Assembly (NCBI RefSeq): GCF_005938675.2
Contig: NZ_VCCH02000059.1
Location: 1 to 54,703 of the forward strand
Direction: 5' to 3'
Origin: Mycobacterium sp. KBS0706
GTDB taxonomy: Bacteria > Pseudomonadota > Alphaproteobacteria > DSM-16000 > Inquilinaceae
Length of the DNA: 54,703 bases
The translations under genes were made by a program, and so were the position numbers. Below are positions 42,115 through 51,573 of the stretch, piece by piece. Within the stretch, counting starts at the first letter, position 1; every line of letters starts with the position of its first letter. The notes below the pieces were generated by a model. The model was given only the letters and a program-made list of their open reading frames with translations. It was not told the DNA's origin and did not search any database.

Positions 42115-43008
42115 ATGCAAGCGTCGAGCGACCATCGAGATCAAGCACATCCTCATGCCGAGATCGGCCGGGCCACCGCCGGCGGCGACCCGGGTCCGGC
42201 CCGGAATCGGGGTGTGGGGCTCGACGCGGCCGGAATCGAGGGCGCGGAGGCGGAGCGCGACGAGAGCGAACGGCGTTGCCGCGAGGCGCAGCTGGAGCTG
42301 TCTCACGAGAACCGGCTCGCGACCCTGGGGTATCTCGCCGCCTCGATCACCCATGAAATAAAGCAACCCATTGCCGCAGCCGTGACCAACGCCATGGCCG
42401 GCCTGCGTTGGCTCGACCGCCCAAGGCCCGACCTGGACAGGGCTCGGGCGGCCTTCGATCGCATCGTCCGGGACGGCAATCGCGCGAGCAACACACTCGG
42501 CCGGATCCGCGCCCTGATCAAGAAGGCGCCGCCGCGGAACGACCGCCTGGAGATCAATGAGGCGATCCGCGAGGTGATCGAGCTCACCTGTGGTGAAACG
42601 ATGAAGAACGCGGTCTCGGTTCGGACGGAACTCACGGACGGCTTGCCGTTGATCGAAGGCGATCGGGTCCAACTGCAACAGGTCGCCCTCAACCTGGTCA
42701 TCAATGCCGTCGAAGCCATGAGCGGGGTCAGCGAGGAAGCGCGAGAGCTGCTGATCAGCACCGGCCGGACCGAGGCGGGCGACGTGCGCGTCACGGTGCA
42801 GGATTCGGGTCCGGGTGTCGACCCGAACGGCGTGAACCGCCTGTTCGAGGCCTTCTACACGACAAAGCCCAGCGGAACGGGCATAGGCTTGGCGATCTGC
42901 CGTTCGATCGTCGAGGCGCATGGCGGCCGGCTGTGGGCCGAGACGAACCGGCCGCAGGGAGCCGTCTTCAAGTTCACGGTGCCCGCCCAGCCGGAGAGCG
43001 CTTCGTAA
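42115..43008 (+). CDS. Orphan sensor histidine kinase lacking a sensor domain
   Basis: This 297-residue kinase has the HisKA phosphoacceptor at His80 (AASITHEIKQPIAAAV), an N box (LVINAVEAMSG), G1 (DSGPGVD), F box (FEAFYTTKPSG) and G2 (GTGIGLAI). The first 45 residues are low-complexity, followed by a short Glu/Arg-rich linker helix. The usual PAS or membrane sensor is absent. Close relatives carry PAS domains before a linker of this kind. It has no adjacent response regulator. Its 3' end overlaps the end of the converging RND pump gene by 35 bases. It could be a soluble kinase using a partner sensor, or a 5'-truncated gene with a captured start. Confidence 0.85.
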   Translation: MQASSDHRDQAHPHAEIGRATAGGDPGPARNRGVGLDAAGIEGAEAERDESERRCREAQLELSHENRLATLGYLAASITHEIKQPIAAAVTNAMAGLRWLDRPRPDLDRARAAFDRIVRDGNRASNTLGRIRALIKKAPPRNDRLEINEAIREVIELTCGETMKNAVSVRTELTDGLPLIEGDRVQLQQVALNLVINAVEAMSGVSEEARELLISTGRTEAGDVRVTVQDSGPGVDPNGVNRLFEAFYTTKPSGTGIGLAICRSIVEAHGGRLWAETNRPQGAVFKFTVPAQPESAS

Positions 43009-46000
43009 CAGGAGCCATAGCCGCCTGCCGCCACTGGCCGAGACGGCCGAGATAGAGGTAGACGATCGGCGTGGTGAACAGCGTCAGCGCCTGGCTGACC
43101 ATCAGCCCGCCGACGATGGCGTAGCCGAGCGGCTGGCGGATCTCCGACCCGGTGCCGGTGCCGACCATCAGCGGGACGCCGCCGAGGATCGCGCACATCG
43201 TGGTCATCAGGATCGGGCGGAAGCGCGACAGGCAAGCCTCGCGCACTGCCTCGACCGGGGACTTGCCGGCCCGCTGCGCCGCCAGGGCGAAGTCGACCAT
43301 CATGATGCCGTTCTTCTTGACGATGCCGATCAGCAGCACGATGCCGATGATGCCGATCACGTCGAGCGGCATCCCTGCCGCCTTCAGCGCCAGCAGCGCG
43401 CCGACGCCGGCCGACGGCAGGGTCGACAGGATCGTCACCGGGTGGACGGCGCTTTCATACAGCATGCCGAGGATCAGGTAGACGGCGATCAGCGCCGCCG
43501 CGATCAGCGCCGGCTGGCCGGCCAGGGCGGTCTCATAAGCATGGGCCGTGCCCTGGAAGGCGCCCTGGATGCTGGCCGGCAGATGCAGCCCCGCGACCGC
43601 GCGGTCGACATCGGCCACCGCGGTCCCGATCGAGCTGTGCGGCGCCAGGTTGAAGGACACCGTGACCGACGGGAACTGGCTCTGATGATTGACCACCAGC
43701 GGCGCCGCCGTCGGCACCTGATGCGCGATCTCGCTCAGCGGCACCGGCTGCCCGGCGGACGAGCGCAGATAGACCGACCGCAGCGCGTCCGGCCCCTTCC
43801 GGAAGGCGGGATCGACCTCCAGGATCACGTAGTACTGGTTGAGCGCGGTGAAGACCTTGGTCACGACCCGCTGGCCGAAAGCGTCGTAGAGGGCGTTGTC
43901 GACGTCCTGCGGGGCGATCCCCAGGCGCGACGCGGCGTCCCGGTCGATCTGGATCGAGAATTGCAGGCCCGCGGTCTCCTGGTCGCTGGTGGCGTCGACG
44001 ACGCTGGGCAGTTGTGCCACCGCGGCGACCACTTTCGGCGCCCAGGATGCCAGCTCCTGCGCGTTCACGTCGGTCAGCGTGTACTGGTACTGGGTCTTGG
44101 CCGTCCGGCCGCCGATCGTGATGTCCTGGGCGGCCTGCATGTAGAGGCGGATGCCGGTGACCGGCTGCAACGCCTTGTCGAGCCGCGCGATCACCTGGTC
44201 GGCGCTGGAGTCCGGGCCGCGCTGCCCCTGCGGCTTCAGCGAGATGTACATGCGCCCCTGGTTGGGCGAGGGGTTGGTGCCGCCAGGCCCGATGTAGCTC
44301 GCGACGGAGGCGACGGCCGGATCGCGGAGCAGCACGTCGACGACCTGCTGCTGCTTCTCGGCCAGGGCCCCGGTGGACACATCCTGTGCAGCCTCGGTGA
44401 CGCCGGCGATCAGGCCGGTGTCCTGCTGCGGGAAGAAGCCCTTCGGGATGGTGACGAACAGATATCCGGTCAGCGCCATGGTCGCGATCATGACCATCAG
44501 GGTCGCGCGCTGGTGCCGCAGCACCCGGTCGAGCGCCGCTTCATAAGCCCTGGCCAGCCCATTGAACCCGGCTTCCAGCAGCCGGTACAGCCGGCCGTGC
44601 CGCGCCGTGCCCTCGCCCTGCGTCTTGAGCAGGCGGGAGGCGAGCATCGGCGTCAGCGTCAGCGACACCAGGGCCGAGACGGCGATGGCGACGGCGACGG
44701 TGACCGCGAACTCCTGGAACAGCTTGCCGACGACTCCGGCCATCAGCAGCAGCGGGATGAACACAGCCACCAGCGACACCGAGATCGACAGGATGGTGAA
44801 GCCGATCTGCCCCGCGCCGTCCAGCGCCGCCTGCAGCGGCGTCTTGCCCTGCTCCAGGTGATGGACGATGTTCTCGACCATCACGATCGCGTCGTCGACG
44901 ACGAAGCCGACCGCGACCGACAGCGCCATCAGCGACAGGTTGTCGAGCGAGTAGCCGAGCACGGCCATCACCGCGAAGGTGCCGACGATCGAGATCGGCA
45001 CCGCGATGCCCGGGATGATCGTCGCCCAGACATTCCGCAGGAAGAGCAGGATGGTCATCACCACCAGGCCGATGGTCAGGACCAGCGTGAACTGCACATC
45101 GGCGACCGAGGCGCGGATGGTGGTGGTGCGGTCGGAGACCACGGCGATCTTGATCGCCGGCGGGATCGACGCCTCGAGCTGAGGCAGCTCGCGCCGGATG
45201 CTGTCGACGGTCTGGATCACATTGGCGCCCGGCAGGCGCTGGACCGCCAGGATGATGCCGCGCTGGCGGCCGTACCAGGCCGCCAGCTGGTCGTTGGCCG
45301 GCCCGATCTCGGCATGGCCGATGTCGCTGACCCGGATCGGCGCGCCGTTCTTGTAGCCGATGACGGCCTGATTGTAGCTGGCGAGCGTGGTCAGCTGGTC
45401 GTTGGTCTGCAGCGCATAGGCCTGCTGCTTGCCTTCGAGCGTACCCTTCGGGTCGTCGACCGTGATCGCCGACAGGGCGGTGCGGATGTCCTCCAGCGTC
45501 AGGCCCTGGGCCGCCAGCTGCTGCGGATTCACCTCGACCCGCATCGCCGGCTGCTGCTGGCCGCCGATGGTGACCAGCCCGACGCCCGGCACCTGCGACA
45601 GCTTCTGCGCCAGGATGCTTTCGGCATAGTCGTCGACGGTGGTCAGCGGCAGGGTGTCGGAGGTCAGGGCCAGGATCAGGATCGGCGTGTCGGCCGGATT
45701 GGTCTTGCGGTAGGTCGGCGGCGTCGGCATGGTCTTCGGCAGGTCGCCGCCGGCCGCGTTGATCGCCGCCTGCACGTCGCCCGCGGCGGAGTCCACGGTG
45801 CGGGAGGGGTCGAACTGCAGCGTCACCTGGGTGAAGCCGAGCGCGCTGGCCGAGGTCATCTGCGACACGCCCGGGATCTCGCCGAACTGGCGCTCCAGCG
45901 GCGTCGCCACCGACGACGCCATGGTCTCCGGATCGGCCCCGGGCAGCTGCGCCGTGACCTGGATCGTCGGCAGGTCGACCGACGGCAGGGCCGCGACCGG

Positions 46001-46114
46001 AAGGGAGCGGTAGGCGACGATGCCGACCAGCACGACGCCGATCATCAGCATCAGCGTGGCGACCGGCCGCCGAATGAACGGGCCGGACAGGCCACCAGTG
46101 GACGCGGTGCTCAT
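42974..46114 (-). CDS. RND-family multidrug efflux pump, inner-membrane transporter (MdtB/MdtC-like)
   Basis: This 1046-residue proton-driven transporter has FIRRPVATLMLMIGVVLVGI at the N-terminus, large periplasmic loops after TM1 and TM7, the proton-relay pair in GFVVDDAIVMVEN, and the paired C-terminal helices (FALAAQRAGKSPVEAVREAC, RFRPILMTTMCAILGGVPLM). The length is standard for the family. The start is the ATG at 46114, overlapping the adaptor stop as ATGA. It exports drugs or toxic compounds through a TolC-type outer-membrane channel, which is not encoded nearby. The final 35 bases overlap the kinase gene tail to tail. Confidence 0.95.
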   Translation of the reverse strand: MSTASTGGLSGPFIRRPVATLMLMIGVVLVGIVAYRSLPVAALPSVDLPTIQVTAQLPGADPETMASSVATPLERQFGEIPGVSQMTSASALGFTQVTLQFDPSRTVDSAAGDVQAAINAAGGDLPKTMPTPPTYRKTNPADTPILILALTSDTLPLTTVDDYAESILAQKLSQVPGVGLVTIGGQQQPAMRVEVNPQQLAAQGLTLEDIRTALSAITVDDPKGTLEGKQQAYALQTNDQLTTLASYNQAVIGYKNGAPIRVSDIGHAEIGPANDQLAAWYGRQRGIILAVQRLPGANVIQTVDSIRRELPQLEASIPPAIKIAVVSDRTTTIRASVADVQFTLVLTIGLVVMTILLFLRNVWATIIPGIAVPISIVGTFAVMAVLGYSLDNLSLMALSVAVGFVVDDAIVMVENIVHHLEQGKTPLQAALDGAGQIGFTILSISVSLVAVFIPLLLMAGVVGKLFQEFAVTVAVAIAVSALVSLTLTPMLASRLLKTQGEGTARHGRLYRLLEAGFNGLARAYEAALDRVLRHQRATLMVMIATMALTGYLFVTIPKGFFPQQDTGLIAGVTEAAQDVSTGALAEKQQQVVDVLLRDPAVASVASYIGPGGTNPSPNQGRMYISLKPQGQRGPDSSADQVIARLDKALQPVTGIRLYMQAAQDITIGGRTAKTQYQYTLTDVNAQELASWAPKVVAAVAQLPSVVDATSDQETAGLQFSIQIDRDAASRLGIAPQDVDNALYDAFGQRVVTKVFTALNQYYVILEVDPAFRKGPDALRSVYLRSSAGQPVPLSEIAHQVPTAAPLVVNHQSQFPSVTVSFNLAPHSSIGTAVADVDRAVAGLHLPASIQGAFQGTAHAYETALAGQPALIAAALIAVYLILGMLYESAVHPVTILSTLPSAGVGALLALKAAGMPLDVIGIIGIVLLIGIVKKNGIMMVDFALAAQRAGKSPVEAVREACLSRFRPILMTTMCAILGGVPLMVGTGTGSEIRQPLGYAIVGGLMVSQALTLFTTPIVYLYLGRLGQWRQAAMAPVTKRSPAGRAP

Positions 46115-47307
46115 GGCTGAATCCCCAGCGTGTCGGTCTGCGAGTTCATCAGAGGCGCATCGGCGGCGTCGGCCGGACCGCGTGCGGTCACGGTGTCGCC
46201 CCGCTGCAGGCCGTATTGCCCGTCGCTGACGACGGTCTGGCCCGCCGCCAGGCCGGAGGTGACCAGCGCCGTCCCGCGCACCATCTGCGCCACCTGGATC
46301 GGCTGCGGCACCACGGTCCCATCGGGCCGCACCACCCAGGCGAAGGCGCCGTCCGGCCCGCGCTGCACCACGGCGGCGGGCACCGTCAGGCCATCGTGTT
46401 GCACGCGCAGGACCAGCCGGGCCTGCACGAACTCGCCCGGCCACAGCATCTTCTGCGGGTTCGGGAAATCCGCCCGCAGCGTGATCGTGCCGCTGGCCGC
46501 ATCGACGGTGTTGTCCAGGGTCTCGAGCGTGCCGGTGTCGAGCTTGCCCGTGCCGTCCTGCGACCAGGCCTCGACCGTCAGCCCGGCCGTTCCGGCGCCC
46601 GCCATCTGGCGCTGGATGTCGGGCAGTGCCGCCTGCGGCAGCGTGAACAGGACGGCGATCGGCTGGATCTGGGCGATGGTCACCAAGCCGTTGGCGTCGG
46701 TCGGGTGGACGACGTTGCCTTCGTCGACCAGGCGGAAGCCGGTGACACCGGTGATCGGCGCCGTGATCTTCGTGTAGCCGAGCTCGACCTGGTCCTGGTC
46801 GATCACCGCCTGGTCGCCTTTGATCGAAGCCTGGAGCTGGTCAATCATCGCCTGCTGGGTGTCGACCTGCTGGTCGGTGGCGTAGCCCGAGCGCTCCAGC
46901 GGCTTGTAGCGGCCGAGATTGGCCTGGGCATTGGCCAGATGTGCCTGGTCGCGGGCCAGGGCGGCCTGGTCCTGCTCCAGCTTGGCCTGATAGATCCGCG
47001 GGTCGATCGTGACCAGCAGATCGCCCTTCTTGACCGTCTGTCCCTGGTCGTAGGCGATCTGCTGGATCTGGCCCTCGACCTGGGTGCGGACGGTGACGGT
47101 GTTGAAGGCCTGGACCCGGCCGAGCCCGTCCAGCTCGATCGGCACGTCCTGCTTCGTCACGGTCGCCTCGGCGACGGGCACCGGCGGCACGACGGGAATC
47201 GGCGCCGCGGACGAAACGGGATCGAAAATATCGGAGCCGAGGACGAAGAGAGAGCCGGAGAGTCCGGCCACCACCCCCACGGCGGCGAGAAGCAATTTGC
47301 GGCGCAT
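46111..47307 (-). CDS. RND efflux pump periplasmic adaptor (membrane fusion protein)
   Basis: This 398-residue adaptor has an N-terminal membrane anchor (MRRKLLLAAVGVVAGLSG), a lipoyl half-motif (LGRVQAFNTVTVRTQVEGQI), a helical hairpin of about 100 residues rich in Gln and Ala, and a returning beta-barrel (TKITAPITGVTGFRLVDEGN). I use the ATG at 47307; the open frame to 47388 adds residues with no family resemblance. It links the pump to the outer-membrane channel and is first in the two-gene operon. Confidence 0.93.
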   Translation of the reverse strand: MRRKLLLAAVGVVAGLSGSLFVLGSDIFDPVSSAAPIPVVPPVPVAEATVTKQDVPIELDGLGRVQAFNTVTVRTQVEGQIQQIAYDQGQTVKKGDLLVTIDPRIYQAKLEQDQAALARDQAHLANAQANLGRYKPLERSGYATDQQVDTQQAMIDQLQASIKGDQAVIDQDQVELGYTKITAPITGVTGFRLVDEGNVVHPTDANGLVTIAQIQPIAVLFTLPQAALPDIQRQMAGAGTAGLTVEAWSQDGTGKLDTGTLETLDNTVDAASGTITLRADFPNPQKMLWPGEFVQARLVLRVQHDGLTVPAAVVQRGPDGAFAWVVRPDGTVVPQPIQVAQMVRGTALVTSGLAAGQTVVSDGQYGLQRGDTVTARGPADAADAPLMNSQTDTLGIQP

Positions 47308-47460
47308 GATCGACCCCTGTTCTGTTCGGGCGGCCTCAGGATTTCCGAAGCCGTCACAGGGTAGGTTTGGGGCGGTGCGCCGCTCCATCGCACATGGGGA
47401 CGTCGACGCCCTGCGTTCGTTGGCAGGGACCTATACCTTGGTCTTGAACAAGGCGCGGCG

Positions 47461-48390
47461 TCAGGCGCCGAGCCAGCGGCGAATGCCATCCAGCGACCGG
47501 AAGGCGGTGACGCTGTGGACGGCGATGCCCGGCATCGCCTCGTCGGCCATCCGTGCCAGGGCGTCTCCGGGGCCGAGCTCGAGCACGCGCTGCGGGTGGG
47601 CGCCGCGGCAGGCATCCATGCAGGCGGCCCAGTCGACGGTCTGACCAATCTGCAGGGCGAGCTTCCGCAGCCCATCCTGCAGGCGCAGGACAGGCGCACC
47701 ATCGACGCCGCTGATCAGCCGCACGCCTGGAGACAGGTACGTCCCGGCGACCCGTTGGCGCAGCAACTCTCCGAACCGCGCGCCGGCATCGCGCAGCAGC
47801 GGCGTGTGCGACGCGACCGACACGGGCAGCCTGACGGCGCGGCTCGCGCCCCGCTGCCCGGCCTCGGCCAGGGCCGGCTCCAGGCCGGCGACGGCGCCGC
47901 CGATCAGCATGTGCAGGGGACCGTTGACGATGGCGATGTGGAGGTCGTGCGCCCGGCAGATCGCTTCGATCTCCGCGCGCGGCAGGCCCAGCACGGCGCC
48001 GAGCCCGGATGCGGTGCGCGAGGCTTCGTCCATCAGGACGGCCCGCCTGGCGGTCAGATCCAGCGCGGTCGCCGCGTCGATGATGCCGGCGATTCCCCAC
48101 GCGGGCAGCTCGCCGGCGCTGTAGCCCGCGACGGTGACGGGGCGGGGCGAGGCCGACCCCAGCACTGCCCAATATGCCAGCGCCTGGGTGCAGCAGAGGA
48201 TCTGCGCCGCCCTGTTGGCGTGCAGCTCGGCTGGGCTCGCCCGGCGGACGAGATCCCGCGGGTCTCGGCCGTCGAGCACGCGCCGGGCGGCGGCGAAGAC
48301 GGGCGCCGCCTCGGGCGCCGCGCCGATCAGGTCGAACATGCCTGCCGCCTGGGCACCCTGCCCGGAGCAGAGGATGGCGATGCCCGTCAC
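47461..48390 (-). CDS. mdcH: Malonate decarboxylase, malonyl-CoA:ACP transacylase (MdcH, epsilon subunit)
   Basis: This 309-residue transacylase loads malonyl groups onto the carrier protein to prime malonate decarboxylase. Motifs are ILCSGQGAQ, the nucleophile GYSAGEL (Ser91) and the active-site His in VASHTPLL, as in FabD. It is the final gene of the mdc operon, coupled to mdcB by ATGA. Confidence 0.93.
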   Translation of the reverse strand: MTGIAILCSGQGAQAAGMFDLIGAAPEAAPVFAAARRVLDGRDPRDLVRRASPAELHANRAAQILCCTQALAYWAVLGSASPRPVTVAGYSAGELPAWGIAGIIDAATALDLTARRAVLMDEASRTASGLGAVLGLPRAEIEAICRAHDLHIAIVNGPLHMLIGGAVAGLEPALAEAGQRGASRAVRLPVSVASHTPLLRDAGARFGELLRQRVAGTYLSPGVRLISGVDGAPVLRLQDGLRKLALQIGQTVDWAACMDACRGAHPQRVLELGPGDALARMADEAMPGIAVHSVTAFRSLDGIRRWLGA

Positions 48391-49289
48391 GGCTCGCTAT
48401 CGACGGCATCGAGGAAGATCGTGGCGGCGAGCAGGTCCGCGCATCCGCCCGGGCTGAGACGGCGCCGGACGAAGGCCTGGTGGATCGCCACTGCATGGGC
48501 CTGCCAATCGGCCTGCCCCACGCCGCCATCGGTCAGGAACTGCCGGGCCATGCGTTGGGCATCCTGCAGCCCGGCGGCGCCGCCGCGATGCAGCAGGTTG
48601 GTGTCCTCGACCTCGGCCATCAGGGCGAAGCAGGCCTGGACGCGGGCAGCGCCCTCGTCATCGGCGAGCGCGCGTCCCTGCCGCAGGGCCGGCAGCCCGA
48701 TCTCCCGGACCCGCGGGAAGCCGGCCGCGGCCTCGGCGCGGGCGCCCCCTGCCCCGAACCGACGCAACACGTCGCTGCCGTGGCTGCGGAGCGGGATCGG
48801 GCCGCACAGGATCGCGCCGCCCCAACGCCGAGCGACGATCTCCGTCAGCCGCGCGGCGGAGAGACGCGTGTCTTCCGCCGAGGCCACACCGGCCGCGGCG
48901 CAGAGCAGCCCGAGGCCGAAGATCGCGCCGCGATGGGTGTTCACGCCGCCGGTGGCGGCGAGCATGGCCGCCTCGGCCTCCCGGCCGATCTGCCGGAGCT
49001 GGTCCATCTCCGCCCCCGCCCCGCCGGCCATGGCCAGGCGGCCAAAGAACGGGCGGATCGCAGCGGCGCTGCGGCGGAAGGTGGTGTGGTCCATGTCGTC
49101 ATGGCTGCCGCTGTCGACATGGCTCACCAGGCCGGGCTTCGGCCATGTCTCCAGCTCGGCGACGAGTGCGGCCGCAGCCATGTCGCCCCGCCGCTCGGCG
49201 ATCGCAACGGGTAGGCCGGATACCGGCTGCCGGCGCGTGATGCCGGCGTCCCGCGCCGGTCGGCTCACGCGAAGAGGGTGTGCACGCAT
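48387..49289 (-). CDS. mdcB: Triphosphoribosyl-dephospho-CoA synthase (MdcB)
   Basis: This 300-residue enzyme makes 2'-(5''-triphosphoribosyl)-3'-dephospho-CoA, precursor of the malonate decarboxylase prosthetic group, from dephospho-CoA and ATP. The conserved LETWPKPGLVSHVDSGSHDD and GVNTHRGAIFGLGLL (CitG-family motifs) are present. The ATG at 49289, with GGAG nine bases before, overlaps mdcG by 25 bases. A GTG at 49268 would give a 4-base overlap and is an alternative. Confidence 0.92.
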   Translation of the reverse strand: MRAHPLRVSRPARDAGITRRQPVSGLPVAIAERRGDMAAAALVAELETWPKPGLVSHVDSGSHDDMDHTTFRRSAAAIRPFFGRLAMAGGAGAEMDQLRQIGREAEAAMLAATGGVNTHRGAIFGLGLLCAAAGVASAEDTRLSAARLTEIVARRWGGAILCGPIPLRSHGSDVLRRFGAGGARAEAAAGFPRVREIGLPALRQGRALADDEGAARVQACFALMAEVEDTNLLHRGGAAGLQDAQRMARQFLTDGGVGQADWQAHAVAIHQAFVRRRLSPGGCADLLAATIFLDAVDSEP

Positions 49290-49930
49290 CGGATGTCCGC
49301 TCCGTCCATGGATTTGACCAGCACGGCCCCACCGGGCCGCCGAAACTGCTGGTGAAGCTCCCGCCAGTTCACCCCGCTGCCGGCCGTGAGGGCGATCTCG
49401 CCGTCGAGCCGCACCGGGCCGGCGCTGTCCAGCCGGCCGAGCGTGTCGAGCAGGTCGGGCAGTGCCGTAGCCGTCGGCCTGGGCCAGATCAGGTCGATGT
49501 CCGATCCGGGCCCGAGATAGGGCAAGCCGGTCAGGCGCTGCCATAGCAGGGCGCCGAACAGGACCGGCCGCAGCGCCAGCCGCTCGCCCAAGGCGATCAG
49601 CCTTTCGACCTGCGGCCGCCAGCCCGCCGGGACCGAGCCCGCCGACGCGTCCAGCGGGACGGCGGCGACGGTCTCCGCCACCAGATCGGCGGGGATGGAC
49701 AAGGCGAGGCGCAGCTTGCCGTAGGCCGGCGGCAGGGGCAGGCCGACGGCGAGGCCGGCCTCCCCATCATCGGCAGCCGGGCGGCGTGCGATCACCGGCC
49801 AGCCGCGCTCCGCCCAGCCGGCGACGAGCCGGCGCGGTCCGAACCCCAGGTCCTGGAAGCCGGGCGACGCGGCCAGGACCGCTGCCCACCGGTCCGGCGT
49901 CACCCGCAGCAGATCATGACGCTGCAGCAT
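49265..49930 (-). CDS. mdcG: Malonate decarboxylase holo-ACP synthase / phosphoribosyl-dephospho-CoA transferase (MdcG)
   Basis: This 221-residue nucleotidyltransferase attaches the dephospho-CoA prosthetic group to the Ser of MdcC. The motif GPGSDIDLIWPRP holds the two catalytic Asp of the nucleotidyltransferase fold. The start is the ATG at 49930 (MLQRHDLLRV), 17 bases inside the mdcE end. The longer open frame is mdcE out of frame. Confidence 0.92.
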   Translation of the reverse strand: MLQRHDLLRVTPDRWAAVLAASPGFQDLGFGPRRLVAGWAERGWPVIARRPAADDGEAGLAVGLPLPPAYGKLRLALSIPADLVAETVAAVPLDASAGSVPAGWRPQVERLIALGERLALRPVLFGALLWQRLTGLPYLGPGSDIDLIWPRPTATALPDLLDTLGRLDSAGPVRLDGEIALTAGSGVNWRELHQQFRRPGGAVLVKSMDGADIRCVHTLFA

Positions 49931-50654
49931 GACGGCTCTCGACCACCTGCGCCGCCACGCGGAGGGCCAGGTCCGACGCCAGGCGCCGGCCGCCGCGTGC
50001 GGCGCCGAGCACATCCCTGGCGTCATGGCCGGAGCTGCGCGCCAGCGCCGCTTCGAGCTGGGCATCAAGCGGCCGGCCCGGATCCCAGGTCTCCGCCACC
50101 GCGCCGACCTCGGTCATCGAGGCAAGGCCCGGAGCGAAGACAGGGGTCGTCTGCGACAGAGCCCTGAGCTTGCCCTCCGGCAGCTTGGTGACGCGGGCGA
50201 TCGACGGCAGGTCCATCACCGCGGGCTCCGCTCCCGGCAAGGCGACGAGCATGTCCGTCGCCAGGCCGGTGGCGAGGAACGCGCCGGCCGCCGCCTTGCC
50301 GTAATTCAGCCCGACCGTGCGATGGCCTTCCCGGCTGGCCAGCAGCAGGCATTTGGCGAGATGGGCGAGATACTCGTTGAGGCCCAGCATCTCGTCGCGG
50401 CGGGCCATGCGCTGGCTGCGCGTGTCCACCATCACCAGGATCGGCGTGTCGCCGCCGCCGGCGATCACCCGCAGCACCCGCTCGGCCAGGGGCAGGACGC
50501 CCTCGATCCCGAGCGGCTCTCCGCCGGCGATGCCGATCACCCCGACCGCGCCGCGATTGCCGCGACGGCCCGTCCCCAGGATCAGCTTGTCGGGGCGCAC
50601 GACCACGTCGTGGCCGGCGGGGAACAGCCCCGCCAGGATCTCATCGACCGTCAT
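49914..50654 (-). CDS. mdcE: Malonate decarboxylase gamma subunit (MdcE)
   Basis: This 246-residue protein has a crotonase-like fold and pairs with MdcD to decarboxylate malonyl-S-ACP to acetyl-S-ACP. Recognisable are the IGIAGGEPLGIEG region, PILVMVDTRSQRMARRDE and LNYGKAAAGAFLATGLATD. It starts 14 bases inside the mdcD end, consistent with tight stoichiometry of the DE complex. Confidence 0.93.
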   Translation of the reverse strand: MTVDEILAGLFPAGHDVVVRPDKLILGTGRRGNRGAVGVIGIAGGEPLGIEGVLPLAERVLRVIAGGGDTPILVMVDTRSQRMARRDEMLGLNEYLAHLAKCLLLASREGHRTVGLNYGKAAAGAFLATGLATDMLVALPGAEPAVMDLPSIARVTKLPEGKLRALSQTTPVFAPGLASMTEVGAVAETWDPGRPLDAQLEAALARSSGHDARDVLGAARGGRRLASDLALRVAAQVVESRHAAAS

Positions 50655-51573
50655 GATCCAGTCCTTTCACCTTCGCGGCGAGCGCGGCGAATGCTTCGTC
50701 GTCCATGTCGCGCACGGCCTCCGGATCGGCGATGCCGAGGATGGTCCACATCTCGGTGGCGCTGCTGCAGGCGCCGAGCCGGGTCTGCCGCGACGCGAGC
50801 CGGTCCTGCTCGGCCTGCAGCGTCCGCAGGTCGAAGGCCGGAACCCGGTCGAGCAGGGCGAGGGCGGCCTCGCGGAAGCCGGCCATCGTGTCCCCGGCAT
50901 AGGCGTCGGCGCCGCCGATCAGGCGGCGGGTCCGGCCGCCGGTGACGCTCCAGACCAGGGCCTTGTCCTTGGAGTCGAATTCCTCGACGCCCTGATTGGT
51001 CTCGATCACCTCGGGGCCGGTGACGCCGAGCCGGCCCTGCTCCGAGATCGCGATCCGGGAGCAGGTGGCGGCGGTGAGGCCCGCGCCGCCGAAGGCGCCC
51101 GAGCGTCCGCCGACCAGGGCGATGACGGCGACGCCCGCGCTCCGGGCCTCGGCGATCGCCCGCATCACCTCGGCGACGGCGAGTTCACCGGCATTGGCCT
51201 CCTGCAGCCGCACGCCGCCGCTGTCGAGCAGCAGCAGGACGGGGAGATCGGCACGGTCGCGCGCCGCCCGCAGCAGGCCGACCAGCTTCGCCCCGCTCAC
51301 TTCGGCGAAGGTGCCGCCCATGAACTGGCCTTCCTGGGCGGCGACCAGCACCTCCCGGCCGTCCAGGCGCCCGCGCCCGATGATCATGCCGTCGTCGAAC
51401 GCCGCGGGCAGGTCGAACAGCGCCAGGTGCGGGCTCTGCACGCGATCCGAAGGCGGCAGGAATTCGGTGAAGCTGCCCGGATCGAGCAGGCCGGCGATGC
51501 GCTCGCGGGCGGAGGCCAGGAACCAGCTCGCGGAATCGCCGCTGGCCGGCCGGACGGTGGCAGTGTCGGTCAT
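50641..51573 (-). CDS. mdcD: Malonate decarboxylase beta subunit (MdcD)
   Basis: This 310-residue subunit is related to the acetyl-CoA carboxylase carboxyltransferase beta type. Visible segments are SFTEFLPPSDRVQSPH, GGTFAEVSGAKLVGLLRAA and LLLLDSGGVRLQEANAGE with GGRSGAFGGAGLTAA, the oxyanion-forming glycines. It forms the decarboxylating heterodimer with MdcE. It starts in an ATGA overlap with mdcC. Confidence 0.93.
   Translation of the reverse strand: MTDTATVRPASGDSASWFLASARERIAGLLDPGSFTEFLPPSDRVQSPHLALFDLPAAFDDGMIIGRGRLDGREVLVAAQEGQFMGGTFAEVSGAKLVGLLRAARDRADLPVLLLLDSGGVRLQEANAGELAVAEVMRAIAEARSAGVAVIALVGGRSGAFGGAGLTAATCSRIAISEQGRLGVTGPEVIETNQGVEEFDSKDKALVWSVTGGRTRRLIGGADAYAGDTMAGFREAALALLDRVPAFDLRTLQAEQDRLASRQTRLGACSSATEMWTILGIADPEAVRDMDDEAFAALAAKVKGLDHDGR

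Noticed and set aside
42920..46120. A 1066-codon open frame on the plus strand opposite the RND pump
   Set aside because: It is the antisense shadow of a clearly recognisable pump gene. Its translation is Arg/Asp/His/Gln-rich with no domain, as expected for GC-rich antisense frames.
49265..49289. GTG at 49268 as the mdcB start
   Set aside because: It gives a tidy 4-base overlap, but the ATG at 49289 has a GGAG ribosome site. I kept the ATG and noted the alternative.
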